Source of the DNA: Ustilago trichophora
Taxonomy: Eukaryota; Basidiomycota; Ustilaginomycetes; Ustilaginales; Ustilaginaceae
DNA length: 64,000 nt
Reading direction: 5' to 3'
NCBI GenBank assembly: GCA_900323505.1
Contig: OOIN01000031.1
Coordinates: 248,001 to 312,000 of the forward strand
Part shown: positions 1-11,152 of the stretch, in pieces
How the letters are laid out: the number at the start of each line of letters is the position of its first letter
Numbering within the stretch: the stretch's first letter is position 1
Position numbers and translations under genes: made by a program
Notes under the pieces: model-generated
The model's database searches: none
Seen by the model: only the letters and a program-made list of their open reading frames with translations
What the model was told of the DNA's origin: nothing

Positions 1-2
1 TT

Positions 3-104
3 GTGGCCGAGACGGTGCGCGTTGTTGAAGAAGTGGATGAGGACTTGGAGCCTGGTGGGGCTTTACCACCGAAGAAGTTGATCATGATGGATGAGCACCG
101 ATGA
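3..104 (+). CDS. 3' end of a gene entering from the left edge (partial)
   Basis: Frame 3 stays open from the first base to a TGA at 102-104 and encodes about 33 residues that look coding: an acidic helix-like stretch (VVEEVDEDLEPGG) followed by PPKKLIMMDEHR. The other two forward frames contain stops or arginine/tryptophan-rich noise. No start lies inside the window, so this is read as the C-terminus of a protein whose body lies to the left. No family can be recognised from so few residues. An acidic tail followed by a short basic patch is all that can be said. Confidence 0.45.
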   Translation: MAETVRVVEEVDEDLEPGGALPPKKLIMMDEHR

Positions 105-1287
105 CCAGATGGGACGAATGGGGCCAAGAGGTATGTTGTGGGTGGGCCCCTATCAGCAGCGGTAACACATGTGCGATTCTTGCTCCAATCTTCCTACTCA
201 GTGTGAATCTGTGTGATGTGCGGCTTCCAGAGACGCTCCAAGGAGATGTAGGATATGAATAGTAGTACAAGTTGTGGGTGGAGGGTCGGATCCAAAAAGC
301 CGAGAATGCCGAGCAGGGTCGGTGTGGGTGTAGTGCAGGTGAGATATGCTCGAGGAGGTATAGGTTCTAAAAGAAAGAAAGCGCGTATGATGTGTGCGTG
401 GCGGATGATATTGTTACAGAATGCCGGATGGAGATGGTGGTGATGGAAGAAGGCTGAATATGCACAAACATGCAGACAAGAGCAATTGACAGGCCAACAC
501 ACTTTTTCGGTCCAACACAGCAACACTCTTCTTTTCTCTCTCTCTTCTCTCGCTTTTCGACGCGCGCTCCGGCTTTGCATCAGTCAGAGAGTCTCAGGGT
601 CGCACGACCTTTTTCCTCTTTTCTTCCGGAGCTGCAGCCATGATTTCTCGTGCGAGTCATTTTCAACGTGGGGCTATTTTGAGACTGTGCTCTTCTGCAC
701 TGCATAGCTGCACAGGATTCGGAGCACAACTGCCCGCTCATTTTCGTTGCCTTTGAGCGGTGAGTTGATTCGGACTGTTCGAACCGACTCTGTCGTCGGA
801 TGATAAACGATCGTCGAAGACATCAACCAGCAATACTTGGTATCAGGGGGAGGAGGTATGATGGTGGACAGTAGTGATAGCGAGAAAGAGAGAGAGAGAG
901 CAGTCCAAATTTAGACTCGAATTTTGGAATCGACTGTGCCCGTGCACATTTTCCACGCTGCAGCAGCAACAACGACAGCAATAGCAAACAGCAACAACGT
1001 TTTACCATCAGTTGCAGCACAGCACAGCACAGCAGAGCCGAGAGCGCTAATCTTGACTCTTTTTTGGATCCCGCCTTTTGTTTCACGTCACCTTTCCGGT
1101 CCATTCCCAACTCTCTCTCTCACACACATCATTTCGCTTGCTTTTCTAGCCTCCTCTCCATCTAGCTTCCGTCCGTCGAGCTATCATCCCTTTCTCCGTC
1201 TCTCGAGAAAACACGCATCCGCGAATCTATTCTGCTACCAGCTCGGAACCTCCACACTCCACCACAAAGCTTCCTTTTCCGCATACC
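105..1287 (+). promoter_or_regulatory. Intergenic region and 5' leader of the CaMK gene
   Basis: No convincing gene is seen. The segment holds the 3' flank of the left-edge gene and the promoter and leader of the kinase gene at 1288. Visible features are a short GA run near 885-900, CAGCA repeats near 1012-1040, and a strongly pyrimidine-rich stretch from about 1090 to 1280 that ends in ACCATGG, a good start context. CT-rich leaders of this kind precede several genes in the window. Short open frames here are low-complexity and not supported. Confidence 0.5.
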
Positions 1288-2373
1288 ATGGCCTCCGCAC
1301 AACCCCAAACCGTGCCTTGTGCCTACAAGACTGGTCGCACCCTCGGCCAGGGCACCTATGCCGTTGTCAAGGAAGCTGTCCACATCAAAACCGGTCAATA
1401 CTACGCATGCAAGGTCATCTCGAAAAAGCTCATGGAGGGACGCGAGCACATGGTCCGTAACGAAATCGCTGCTCTCAAGCGCGTCTCTCAAGGTCATCGA
1501 TCCATCGTCACCTTGGTCGACTATTTCGAGACCATGAACAATCTTTACCTCGTCACTGACCTGTGTGTTGGAGGAGAGTTGTTCGATCGGATCTGCGAGC
1601 GAGGCAGCTACTTTGAAAAAGATGCCGCCCATATCGTACGCACCATCACCGAGGCGGTTGTCTATCTCCACGATCAGGGAATTGTACACAGAGATCTTAA
1701 GCCCGAGAATCTTCTCTTCAGGGACAAGACCGAGGAGAGCGATCTTTTGATTGCCGATTTCGGTCTCTCCCGTGTGGTGGATGACGAAAAGATCACCGTA
1801 CTCTCCACCACCTGCGGTACACCGGGATACATGGCCCCTGAGATCTTTAAAAAGACAGGTCACGGTAAACCCGTCGATATGTGGGCCATTGGTGTCATCA
1901 CTTACTTTCTCCTCTGCGGATATACCCCTTTCGATCGCGAGACCACCATGGAAGAGATGCAAGCCATCATTAATGCAGATTACCGATTCGAACCAACCCA
2001 GTACTGGGAACACGTCTCTCAACGTGCCAAAGATTTCATCAATCAACTCCTCACCATTGACCCTTCCAAACGCTTGACTGCCAAGCAAGCGCTCCAACAT
2101 CCATGGCTCGAATCTGCCGCACCCACAGCATCCGACGTTGCTACATCCGATGCCTCGCAACAGAAGGATCTGCTTCCAGACATCAAATCAGCTTTCAACG
2201 CAAAGAGAACCTTCCGCAAAGCTGTAAACGGAATCCGACTCATCAACAGATTGAGAACAAACGAACACACCCCCAACAAGGAAGAAATCGAAAAATTGAG
2301 ACAGACCATCAAAGAGGCAGAACACGAATCCAGCAATTTGGATCAGGTCCTACCTCCCACCGCCCAAGCCTGA
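1288..2373 (+). CDS. Calcium/calmodulin-dependent protein kinase, CaMKI/Cmk type
   Basis: A 361-residue Ser/Thr kinase of the CAMK group, expected to phosphorylate cytosolic targets in response to Ca2+/calmodulin. The kinase domain spans about residues 13-273. It shows the glycine loop (GRTLGQGTYAVV), the VAIK-equivalent lysine in YYACKVI, the catalytic HRDLKPENLL, the magnesium-binding DFG (ADFGLSRVV) and an activation loop TTCGTPGYMAPE whose threonine is the usual CaMKK target. Downstream, around residues 305-325, a basic amphipathic segment (KRTFRKAVNGIRLINRL) matches the autoinhibitory/calmodulin-binding helix of CaMKI. Length and domain order are normal for fungal Cmk proteins. The start is the first ATG after a pyrimidine-rich leader, in an ACCATGG context. 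The gene has no intron and is followed by the oppositely oriented GCK gene. Confidence 0.93.
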   Translation: MASAQPQTVPCAYKTGRTLGQGTYAVVKEAVHIKTGQYYACKVISKKLMEGREHMVRNEIAALKRVSQGHRSIVTLVDYFETMNNLYLVTDLCVGGELFDRICERGSYFEKDAAHIVRTITEAVVYLHDQGIVHRDLKPENLLFRDKTEESDLLIADFGLSRVVDDEKITVLSTTCGTPGYMAPEIFKKTGHGKPVDMWAIGVITYFLLCGYTPFDRETTMEEMQAIINADYRFEPTQYWEHVSQRAKDFINQLLTIDPSKRLTAKQALQHPWLESAAPTASDVATSDASQQKDLLPDIKSAFNAKRTFRKAVNGIRLINRLRTNEHTPNKEEIEKLRQTIKEAEHESSNLDQVLPPTAQA

Positions 2374-2767
2374 TGTCGATTCTACAGTGTTTTTTCTTTT
2401 TTTTTTTTCTTTCCCTTCGCTTTCTTTTTACATTTCTCCGTTAAATCTCTCTGGTCTGTTTTCTCTAGTGCAATGGAACATCATCTCATCATCCAAGTTG
2501 CGTTTGATACTCTGATGCATGGCTTGACACGATAAGGTTGCGCAAGGGCTAGGTGCGCACAACCGTTCGTAAGGCGGCTTGAAAGGTTCATGCTAACTAC
2601 GATAGAATTGAATTTAGAGTCCGTGATAACAATGCAGAATAGTGCGCAACGATGCAAAACAAGTTCGAGTTTCAATGATATAAAAGATAGGTGCGTGTGA
2701 GGGGAAAAGTAGTAGCGATGAGCTTCTCGGGTATCAAAGCAAAAGCACGGATTAGCAGTGGGCGCGC
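2374..2767. other. Convergent 3' intergenic region
   Basis: This stretch lies between two convergent kinase genes. It contains a T-rich run near 2390-2430, probably the 3' UTR of the CaMK gene, and AT-richer sequence near 2600-2700 that would be the 3' UTR of the minus-strand gene. No coding potential is seen. Confidence 0.5.
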
Positions 2768-5206
2768 TTAGTAGCCCATCCAGCGCGTACGCAGGCCCTC
2801 GAGCCATCGACCGTACAGCAAGTCTGCGATTGGCGACCTAGGAGCCTCTTCTGCAGAACTGGTCTGCAGCTTGGCAATCTGAGGACCTGTCAATCGCTGC
2901 CTGAACGTCGTCGATAGGTTCTCGCGAGCTTGCTCGTTGTCGTTCATGCTAAGGAGCAGATCAACGATGGTCGAGTAAGCCAGGCGCGAGTTGAGCATGC
3001 TCAGGTCTTCAAAGCCCTTGGAGATCATATCGAGTGCTTCCACCTCAGCTGCGTCCAGGTCTTGATCCTTAGCACGATCCATGACGGGCAGAATCACGTC
3101 GCGTACTAGGTTCTCGCCGGCAGTGGCGTGCGCCTTGGCTGCGCTGCTCGAACTCGCCAGTGCCGAACGAGAGTGTCGCAGTTGTCGCTGGGGCGATCCA
3201 TCAGCGTGTGCCGCTTTGCCTGCTTTGTCGAGTCCCGAGGGTGCCGAGCCGCTTCGCAAGCTCCCGATGTACTGCTGGCTGATCTTGGCCGATCCGCCTG
3301 CGTCCAATCGACGCACGGGTCGCAGGGTCTCGAGACCGTTGGCGACGTCGGCCTCCTTGAGAACGGTGCCGTTGATATCGTTGCGCTCGTTCCAGCTGCT
3401 TCGACGTGTGCGGATCTCTGTCGACCGCGCTGATGAGGCCGCAGATCCATTTCTGCTGTGACTTGGGGATGCCTTGCCATCGCGAGCGCATCGAATGTGC
3501 TGGGTAGCCGTGGAGCCGGCATGCGACGATGCCATGGTGGCAGCTGCAGTAGCAATATCGACGCTGCTCTCCGCAAGACCACTGGCAGAAGGCGGTGCAA
3601 GATGCGACGTCGACGATGTAGCTGCAGCGTTCCTGCCAATGCCTCCAACGAGATAGCGATCGGGTGCATCCGATGGCTGCATGCCGCGGAAAGAGGCACA
3701 CAATGCATCAACGTGGACCGAATCCCGAATCTTCTCGGCAGGTGTCGTCGGCCCTGAGGCGGTCGAAGTGGCCGGTGTGCTAGAGGATCGACTGAGAGCA
3801 TCACTACTGGTGTAAGCCTCGGTCGAAAGGTCCGAGATGTCGTCTTGATCACCGCCGCTGACAGCGTGGTTGGCACGGATGGTGCCGTTGCGTCTTGGCG
3901 TATGCATGGCACTGTCGACAGCTTCCATGAGCTGGCCAGCTGGACGACCGCCTCGAACGGTGTCGTAGCCTGCACGCTCTTCGTTGGGCGAAGGGGGACC
4001 GCGACCTGGCTTGGCCCAAACGTCGAGGGTACCGGTCAGATCCTCGTCCTCGCCTGCTGGGTCATCGTAGACCGACATGCGAGAGCGCATCGTGTCAAAC
4101 TGCCACTCGCTCATCATGGTGCCTGCACCGATTGTCGATTCAGCATCGACACCTCGCAGGTGGTCGCGTACGATGGCACCCCCCCTGGTCGCACCACGTG
4201 CCTTGTACTCTTGGTGCTTCTCGATGAGTTCGGTGAGGAGAACCGTCTTCTTTGCGTACTTGATGAAACGATGGGACAGAAGCTCCTTGGTGGAAGGGCG
4301 GTGCTTGGGATCCTTGATGAGGCAGAGATCGACAAAGTCTTTAAAGGCAGAGGAAAAGTTGCCCTCGAGGGTCGGGCTTTTGGCCTTGGGAATGAGGAAG
4401 AGGACGCGCATAGGGTGGTACTCGGCTAGTGGTGGTTCGCCTTTGGCCATCTCGATGGCAGTGATACCGAGTGACCAGATGTCGGCTTTGTAGTCGTAGC
4501 CCGCTTGACGAATGACCTCGGGAGCCATCCAGAAGGGTGTGCCGACAAAAGTGTTTCGCCTGGACTTGTTGTTGGAAAGCTGGGCAGCTACACCGAAATC
4601 GGCAAGCTTGACCTTGCCGCTGGCTGAAAGAAGGACGTTGGCAGCCTTGATATCACGGTGAATCTTACCCTCGTTGTGAAGATATTCAAGACCGAGGAGG
4701 AGTTCACGGCAGATGATGGCAATGTGTGCTTCCGAAAAAGCGCCCGCCTTGAGCAAGTCGAGACATGAGCCACCAGCGAGGTACTCCATGATGATCCAGA
4801 GCTTGTAGCCTTTGACAAAACTGCCATAATACCTTGTCACCCATTCACTGTCGCACTGTGCCAAGTGAGCAATCTCCTGTTGGATTTCGCTAATGTCATC
4901 GTCCGAATCCTCGAGGTCGACCTGCTTGATGGCTACGATCTGGCGGGATTCCTTGTGCATGGCCTTGTAGACAGTGCCGAAGGAACCAGCGCCGATCTTT
5001 TCAAGCAACTCATACTGTTCCGATAGCTCTTTGCCAGACGCGATGGGCTTGGGTGGTGAGCGAACAAGATTGCTTGGGCCGGCAACCGCTGCTGGTGGGA
5101 GTGGTGATGCCGAGCTTGTGCGTGTAGGCGGAGAAGGGCTGGTCTCTCGAAGCGCCTTGCGCGGCCCGAGTAGTGGGGATCGGGAAGGTAGTGGTAGATT
5201 GGGCAT
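2768..5206 (-). CDS. don3: Ste20-family germinal-centre kinase, Don3-like
   Basis: An 812-residue GCK-type Ser/Thr kinase. In smut fungi the GCK Don3 is needed for the secondary septum and cell separation, acting with the Cdc42 GEF Don1; the family also includes Sps1, Nak1 and MST3/4. The kinase domain lies at about residues 65-315: glycine loop EKIGAGSFGTVYKA, HRDIKAANVLL, the Ste20/GCK choice of HRDIKxxN, DFGVAAQL and the signature GTPFWMAPEV, with RRNTFVGT as the phosphorylated loop. The N-terminal 60 residues are Pro/Ser-rich. A long low-complexity Ser/Ala/Arg region follows the kinase, and a conserved-looking helical C-terminus (about residues 690-812) ends the protein. The ATG at 5206 is preferred because the upstream in-frame extension begins only with a TTG. 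GCK identity is clear; the Don3 orthology is inferred. Confidence 0.85.
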   Translation of the reverse strand: MPNLPLPSRSPLLGPRKALRETSPSPPTRTSSASPLPPAAVAGPSNLVRSPPKPIASGKELSEQYELLEKIGAGSFGTVYKAMHKESRQIVAIKQVDLEDSDDDISEIQQEIAHLAQCDSEWVTRYYGSFVKGYKLWIIMEYLAGGSCLDLLKAGAFSEAHIAIICRELLLGLEYLHNEGKIHRDIKAANVLLSASGKVKLADFGVAAQLSNNKSRRNTFVGTPFWMAPEVIRQAGYDYKADIWSLGITAIEMAKGEPPLAEYHPMRVLFLIPKAKSPTLEGNFSSAFKDFVDLCLIKDPKHRPSTKELLSHRFIKYAKKTVLLTELIEKHQEYKARGATRGGAIVRDHLRGVDAESTIGAGTMMSEWQFDTMRSRMSVYDDPAGEDEDLTGTLDVWAKPGRGPPSPNEERAGYDTVRGGRPAGQLMEAVDSAMHTPRRNGTIRANHAVSGGDQDDISDLSTEAYTSSDALSRSSSTPATSTASGPTTPAEKIRDSVHVDALCASFRGMQPSDAPDRYLVGGIGRNAAATSSTSHLAPPSASGLAESSVDIATAAATMASSHAGSTATQHIRCARDGKASPSHSRNGSAASSARSTEIRTRRSSWNERNDINGTVLKEADVANGLETLRPVRRLDAGGSAKISQQYIGSLRSGSAPSGLDKAGKAAHADGSPQRQLRHSRSALASSSSAAKAHATAGENLVRDVILPVMDRAKDQDLDAAEVEALDMISKGFEDLSMLNSRLAYSTIVDLLLSMNDNEQARENLSTTFRQRLTGPQIAKLQTSSAEEAPRSPIADLLYGRWLEGLRTRWMGY

Positions 5207-8200
5207 GATGGCTATGGCTAAATAGACAAGACCAAGTGAAGGCTGGTATGAGTCCAAGGGGCGAGTCGAGACGTTGTGGTGCTATTGCATAGCACGCTGG
5301 CCGTGTTTACTGGGTTGTGTTCTCTGCTGAATGAGGTGGTTTCGAAGCACGGATGCGCAAAGACACCAGCGGCCTTGTGTGATAGCCTCAGCTGATGGAC
5401 GGATGAATGAGCGCCAGGGACTGTCGGATGGTCCGAGATCAGGCGATGTGAAACGGAGAATGCAATTCACAGAGCGAGAAAGCGTTGTAGAGAGATGAAT
5501 ATTCGTAGTCAATCGTAATGTGATGTCTAGTCGTTCCGGAGTCGTATGATGATCGTAAGCAAAAACGAAGGAGGTGTCCAAGTGGGTTGAGGACGGCGAG
5601 CCAAGCAGAAGCAACCTGTGATTGTCGTCAGTTGTTGCTTCTCAACCTGAACGATCGGATGGAACAAGGGGGGCGGTGATGGTAGTGGTGGTGGTGGAAG
5701 TGGGAGCTAGATGAATCGAAGCCGATGGAGAGAAAAAAGACGCGGAGACACGAAGGCTATGTGAGAAGCAGGAGAGGTGATGAGATCGTGTAAGTGGGTA
5801 CAACTTCAGCAGGATAAAGTCGTCGTAACGTGTCGGTATCGGCGAGAGACAGGGAGAGCTCGGTGCAGGTTGCGTGCGTGCTTCAAAGGGAAGAAGCTGC
5901 ACCAGCGACTTGTAGAGCGCAGAGAAAGGGGGATGATGAGGGGATGAAGATGAGAAGGCCAAGACGGAGACAAGCCGAGGGTAGAGGATAGAGGGTGTCG
6001 AGAGAGGGAAAGGGGGAAAAAGAGGGGTTCAAAGCCGAGCTAACGATGACGAGCGGTACCAAAAAAAAGAGCAAGCAACCAGCAGGAAGCCTTGTCAACT
6101 TGATCCGCTGCGTGGAGAAGACAAGCGCTGAGCGGAGCATATGCTGTGCTGTGCTCTCTTAGCTGTGTGGCTTGAGATTGAGATTGAGTGACAAGGCGTC
6201 GTTTGTCGGTGGGTCCGACGATAACTTTCTGTTTCACCAACCGCCCTTTCCCACGACGGCTTCATTCTCTCTCTCGCCTTCCATCACATCAAAACAACAC
6301 GCACAACTCAACTCACAAATAGCAGTTGCAGGTCCAGTGTCCTGCGAATTTCCAATAAAACCGAATTAATTACAAATAAAATTTTAAAAATGTATATCGA
6401 GAGAAAGGGAAACGGAATATGGTTTGGGATCGTCCCAGTGCATCGATTTTTAGCCCCTTATTCCGGTCAAAAAGGGCGATGAGAGAGCGTTTGGGATGCT
6501 ATGGTGCTTGTTTACTGGCATTGCAAGGGAAAGGAAGGCTAACTTTTTTTTTAAACAAAAAAAAAATGTATTCTTGTGTGCACAAGAATGAGGCAAAAGG
6601 CCCTGAGAGGAGCGGGGTGGGAAAAAAAAAAGAATTTCCAACCTAAAATCTCAAATTTAGGCAATTCACCACACACACGAATGTTGTTCGATTCGGGCTG
6701 TTGCTGCTGAATAGGTTTTAAGGATCCGTTCGCATCACTTCTACTTTTTTGCGCCCTACTTGCAGCAATTTCGCTCGATTCGGCAGGTGCACCGCAAGGA
6801 CAAGCACGGTCGACAGACAGAGATGTTCGACCAGAGAGTCGACCGACCAAGCCTTTGGCTGTCTCGAACTGATTCAGTCTATGTATGTACAGTAGACATT
6901 GGACCTCACAGCCTTTTTGTTTGCTTTCCTGTCTCGTTTATGGTGCCTCGCAGCAGACTTCAAGTGGCATGGTTCGGATCAGACGACCAGGTAGCTATTA
7001 GGACAGGATGGGGGAAGCTTACCCCATTTGCTCTGATCCTATGCAAGTTGCCAGCTTGTTGAAAACAGCAATGCTCACGCTTGCTAGTCAAGCCTGACCC
7101 TTGATACTCTTTTGCTGCAGGGGTCTGAGCATGCCTGCGGGAGAGCGGGCAAGTCTGCGTGCGTCTTGCTCCCCAGCCCGTCGGGACCTTGCGACGAATG
7201 CTTGTTTGCAGCTTGAGCCAGCAGGTACTCGCACCTAGCCATCGGCTCGAGTCGAGAAGCTTCTCAAGACTTTGTTCGGCGCTGTATGACACGCAGCTGC
7301 TCGCAACGTTGTAGTCATGATGGTCAGCAAGCCAGATCGTATTGCGTCGCTCTGCATTCTGAACGCATTTCAGTCCTAAAGGTAGCTGGCATCCATGCAT
7401 CCTGCAGCTCGAGGAGCAACATGCAGCACGCAGCGGCCACTTTGCATCCTCGTCTGCGGTTACACAGGAATGACCATCATCGCCCAACTTTCTTCTTTAG
7501 TCGCTTGTTTTTACATGCGTGAAGTTGGAAGCTTCGTCGTAGTCATGCAAGGTCCTGGAGACTGCGCTCCTCAAGTCTAGCTTCCAAGCGAACATTTTCA
7601 GCACACTAGACTCTCCGGATCGTACGATCCGATGACGCTGAAGGCACTTCTCCTTGTCCTGGTTGAATGTGTCATAGGAAACTATCATCTCAAAATGTCG
7701 TATAGCTTCGGTGCCCGTGCCAAGCTCAGGCTTCAGGGGTGTCTGAACATGTGCAGCTGATATCCGCGTAGCTTTCTTCCAGAATGACTCCTCTGGTGGA
7801 ATCGCAGCTACATTCCCGGTCACACAGCGATCTCTGCCACTGTCGACTACAGCAACTGTTCCAATCTGAGCCGTGACGTTAGGTTAGCAGATGATGTTTA
7901 GACGCATATCATTTGCAGAGCCCTTCCGAGAAAGCTAAAGCAACAGTTGACCTTTGTCAGAATGATGCTTGAGAACAGCCTGCTCACAGGCCCCTTCATG
8001 GGGTTCGAAAGAGCTAGAGAGAATCATGAGCGAGGTCCACCGTTTTTTTCGCCACAGCGGACAGCAGCGTGAAAGGATCAGGGTGTCATTGTCTCAGATG
8101 TAGCCGCCTCAAAAAAGAAACAAGATGAAACAGCGACCCTGCAGTGGGCGTAGCTATGCCTTCCCGTTCTTCAACTCGCATCCTGTCAAGTCACATCTGA

Positions 8201-11152
8201 CACAGCCCGAAAGCGTGGGAGCGACGTCCATCATCGTCTTAACCGACCTCCGAGTTTCTGAGGGCGACTCGGCGTGGGAGAAAAGCCACAGATGGCAGCC
8301 TCATTATTTTTGGGTTGGACTGACAGCATATTATGAAACCAACAACACATTGCCAGGATCGAGGCCATCTCATCATCCTGGTTGCCATTAGCTATTGACA
8401 TGACCATCTTTCGATCGGTGCTTCGATCATCGCTATCTCGGCAGATACCCACGATCTTGAAGGCTAGAGCGGTGACGTCGACCACGTCCTTCTCTCGTCG
8501 ATTTCTCGTTATCAGGTACACACGGATCAGCCCACGGACGATGACAACGACAGCCGAAGCGCAGAGTTGCATATTCTGGAGAAGGCGCCAAACACACAGT
8601 CAGCTCAGGCTTGCGAGCTATGGGCGAGCCAATTGCCATGGTCAGCGGTGTTCGGTAGCGTCTTGCTTGCAAGAATAGGGGTCAATGCAGCGTCATGATT
8701 TCTTAAATCTTCCCACTCACACCCCTCGTCGGAAAGCGCGACCGCAGTGAGGAGGCTCAACTAGGCTCAGCTCCAAAATCGCAAGCGAGCCAAACAATTG
8801 GATGCACGTTTAATGAGCCACATCTAGAGGCGCTAACAAGACTCTCGAGGTCGAGTCGAGGCCTGTGACGCCCAAACGATAGAGTCCCCGATGAACGAGC
8901 AACGAGCCAAGCACGGGACTGGGCTGCCAAAAATGTCAAGTTTGGCAGGTCTCGTATGACAGCGTTCTCGGCTAGCACCCAAGACAAGGTGCAAACTGCC
9001 CCTGATCCGGCGCCCAAAGAAGCGCAGAGGATCAGGGCGGAAAATCTCGGCTTGCAGCACAGGGCAGGGTCTCTGCCATTTTGCCTCGACATTTTGTTTA
9101 ACCGCGCATCTCGAGCTGCTCAATTGCGTTGTGCGCATGCAGCCAACCCCTAACCTTGTCTCCCACAGCGTCATCTCTCAGGGTCTCGACTGCCAGACGG
9201 AAAATATCGACGAAATTCATGGAATAAATTGAAAAGGGGCTGAATTATCCACACAGAGAGAAAGAGTTGGTCGCTTGACGCTTTGCTTGTTCTCGACGAT
9301 GGGATGCCAGTCCAAACCGACACTCTTGATCTTGTTCCAGATCTCTGATGAGCTCCCCGATGCTCTTTGTCTCGCGATTGAGCTCGCTCCGCACTCCTGG
9401 TCACTGAAGATGAGGGTACAAGTAGCCCCAACAATGGTTCCTTCTTGTTTCACGCCATTGCAGGAGACTGTTAGCCTGAACTCAATCAAATAATGCAGCC
9501 TCACACCAGCTTAGTGCCGCACGGTAGAAGCACTCGAGCCTCCTCTCGGTGATACGACGACAAGGCGCGCGGCCTTTGGTTCTTGATCGAAGAAGCCCAT
9601 AAACACGCTCGGGTGCTAGGCGATTTCTGCTTAAAATGTCAGCATATGGTTCCCTCTACCAGCCTACATATTCGAAACGCTCGTCAGATTGAGGTCACAC
9701 AAACATTGCAGGAAGGTCTTTGAATACAATCAGAAGGAGACACCCCTGCGAACGCCCCGTCGATCTCTGCATGCAGAATGCAGCACGACAACTTACGCAA
9801 AAGCTCTCAAAATGAAGCGGATGATGTGCGTGGGAGTGTCACTCTTCCTCATACATACAAGTACAGTCGCTGATTTTGTGTGAAAGGCCGCCAGACTTTG
9901 CGAAAAGCGGAGTGCAGAGCGAAGACGAGAGATGCCATGCCCCCCTCAGTAGAGAGGCGAGGAATTGCTGTTGCGTCGGACTTTGAGCAAGGATGCTGGA
10001 GAGGCGATTTTGCGTTGAAGAAGCATCTCGTTCCGCTGCATGATTTACAGATTCGTTCCAATTTCGCAGTTACGGTGCCCATCCACAGCTTTGGATTCGC
10101 CAACCGGCCTTTGAGTCGGAGACCGCATTCAGCATCACCGTGACCATCTTAGTCAATGGTGCTTAGCAGGACGACCCATCGGGTGCATGATGCAGAACAT
10201 GCGGAGATCTAAGAGGGTGTCTAAGCTGACCAAAGACCGACTAGCCGCCACAGAAGAGCAATCCGGCTCGATTTGCTCCCCAGACGAGCACCGGCAAACA
10301 GTTTTGCCGGCGCTACAGGATCAGTTGCCAAGAGTAGAGCTTCGACGCCATCTACTCGATTGGCCGCATCCTTCCGACAAGAATGCCTTGGTGATGGACA
10401 GCTATCGAATAAGGTTGTGGCTACGAGGTTCATGCACGCGTGGAGGTCGATGTCTGACTCGTGGAAACATGATAATCCTTGCGGACATGCTTGTGATCGG
10501 CTGGTCTTGATAAATCGCTTCCGCGGTCAGGGTCTTGTTCCGTTCCGCGGTGCAGCCGCCTCATTCGATGGAGGAGAAGAGACCCTAATCCTACTGGACG
10601 CAGGTACAAGTTGTTCCAGCTTATCGCGTCGACACCGTCAACTCTTCAAACTGAACAGGCTTGCTTTGCGCCAACTTCGAATTGGACACGATGCACTCAA
10701 AAGTGCATTGACTCCCATCATACGCAAAGTCGATACGATTTATGATTGATTGGTAAGACGAACCAGCCGGAGCAGGGAGGACTAATCTCCTGGCCTTTTT
10801 TTGGTTTTTTTGTTCTGGTTTTCTTTCCTTCTTTTTTTTTGCAATTTCTTTTTTTTCTTGTCCATCCGCCCCTCCACGCAGATCAAAAATCGTTTGCGTT
10901 TGGCTGGACCCTGAAATGCAACTTTTGAGAGCAACACGGACACTTCACATCTCTTCCCATCACATCGCGCTCCTCCAAACCATCACATGTGAAGGCCCGA
11001 GCGTCGGTAGCTTCTCCGCTAGCTCTCACTGCGCCCTTCACCATCCGCTTGGCATTCGATCCCATCTACACATCTGATCGAAAGCATCGATATGCACTTT
11101 CATCCAACTATCTTATCTTATAATTGCAAGTCGCTTTTGCCAGCTCGTCAAG
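5207..11152. other. Gene-poor region of about 5.9 kb
   Basis: No supported gene is found over almost 6 kb, which is far longer than the spacing elsewhere in the window. From 5207 to about 6250 the sequence looks like promoter and leader of the minus-strand GCK gene (pyrimidine-rich on that strand). Sequence between 6340 and 6660 is AT-rich with homopolymer runs. From about 6750 to 10750 all frames are broken into pieces of at most 175 codons (6960-7487 minus is the longest) with Cys/Arg/Ser-rich noise and no recognisable motif. From 10780 to 10870 there are T-rich runs leading into the promoter of the WD40 gene. A decayed transposon, deleted genes or a long noncoding RNA are all possible; none can be shown. 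Confidence 0.45.

Noticed and set aside
1162..2160. 332-codon minus-strand frame over the CaMK gene
   Set aside because: Shadow of the kinase frame; no motif of its own.
6960..7487. 175-codon minus-strand frame in the gene-poor region
   Set aside because: Cys/Arg/Ser-rich noise, no recognisable motif, no start context or supporting neighbours. Not called as a gene.
10187..10749. Two overlapping plus-strand frames (107 and 158 codons) upstream of the WD40 gene
   Set aside because: They occupy different frames over the same DNA and no splice sites link them into one product. Neither resembles a known protein.
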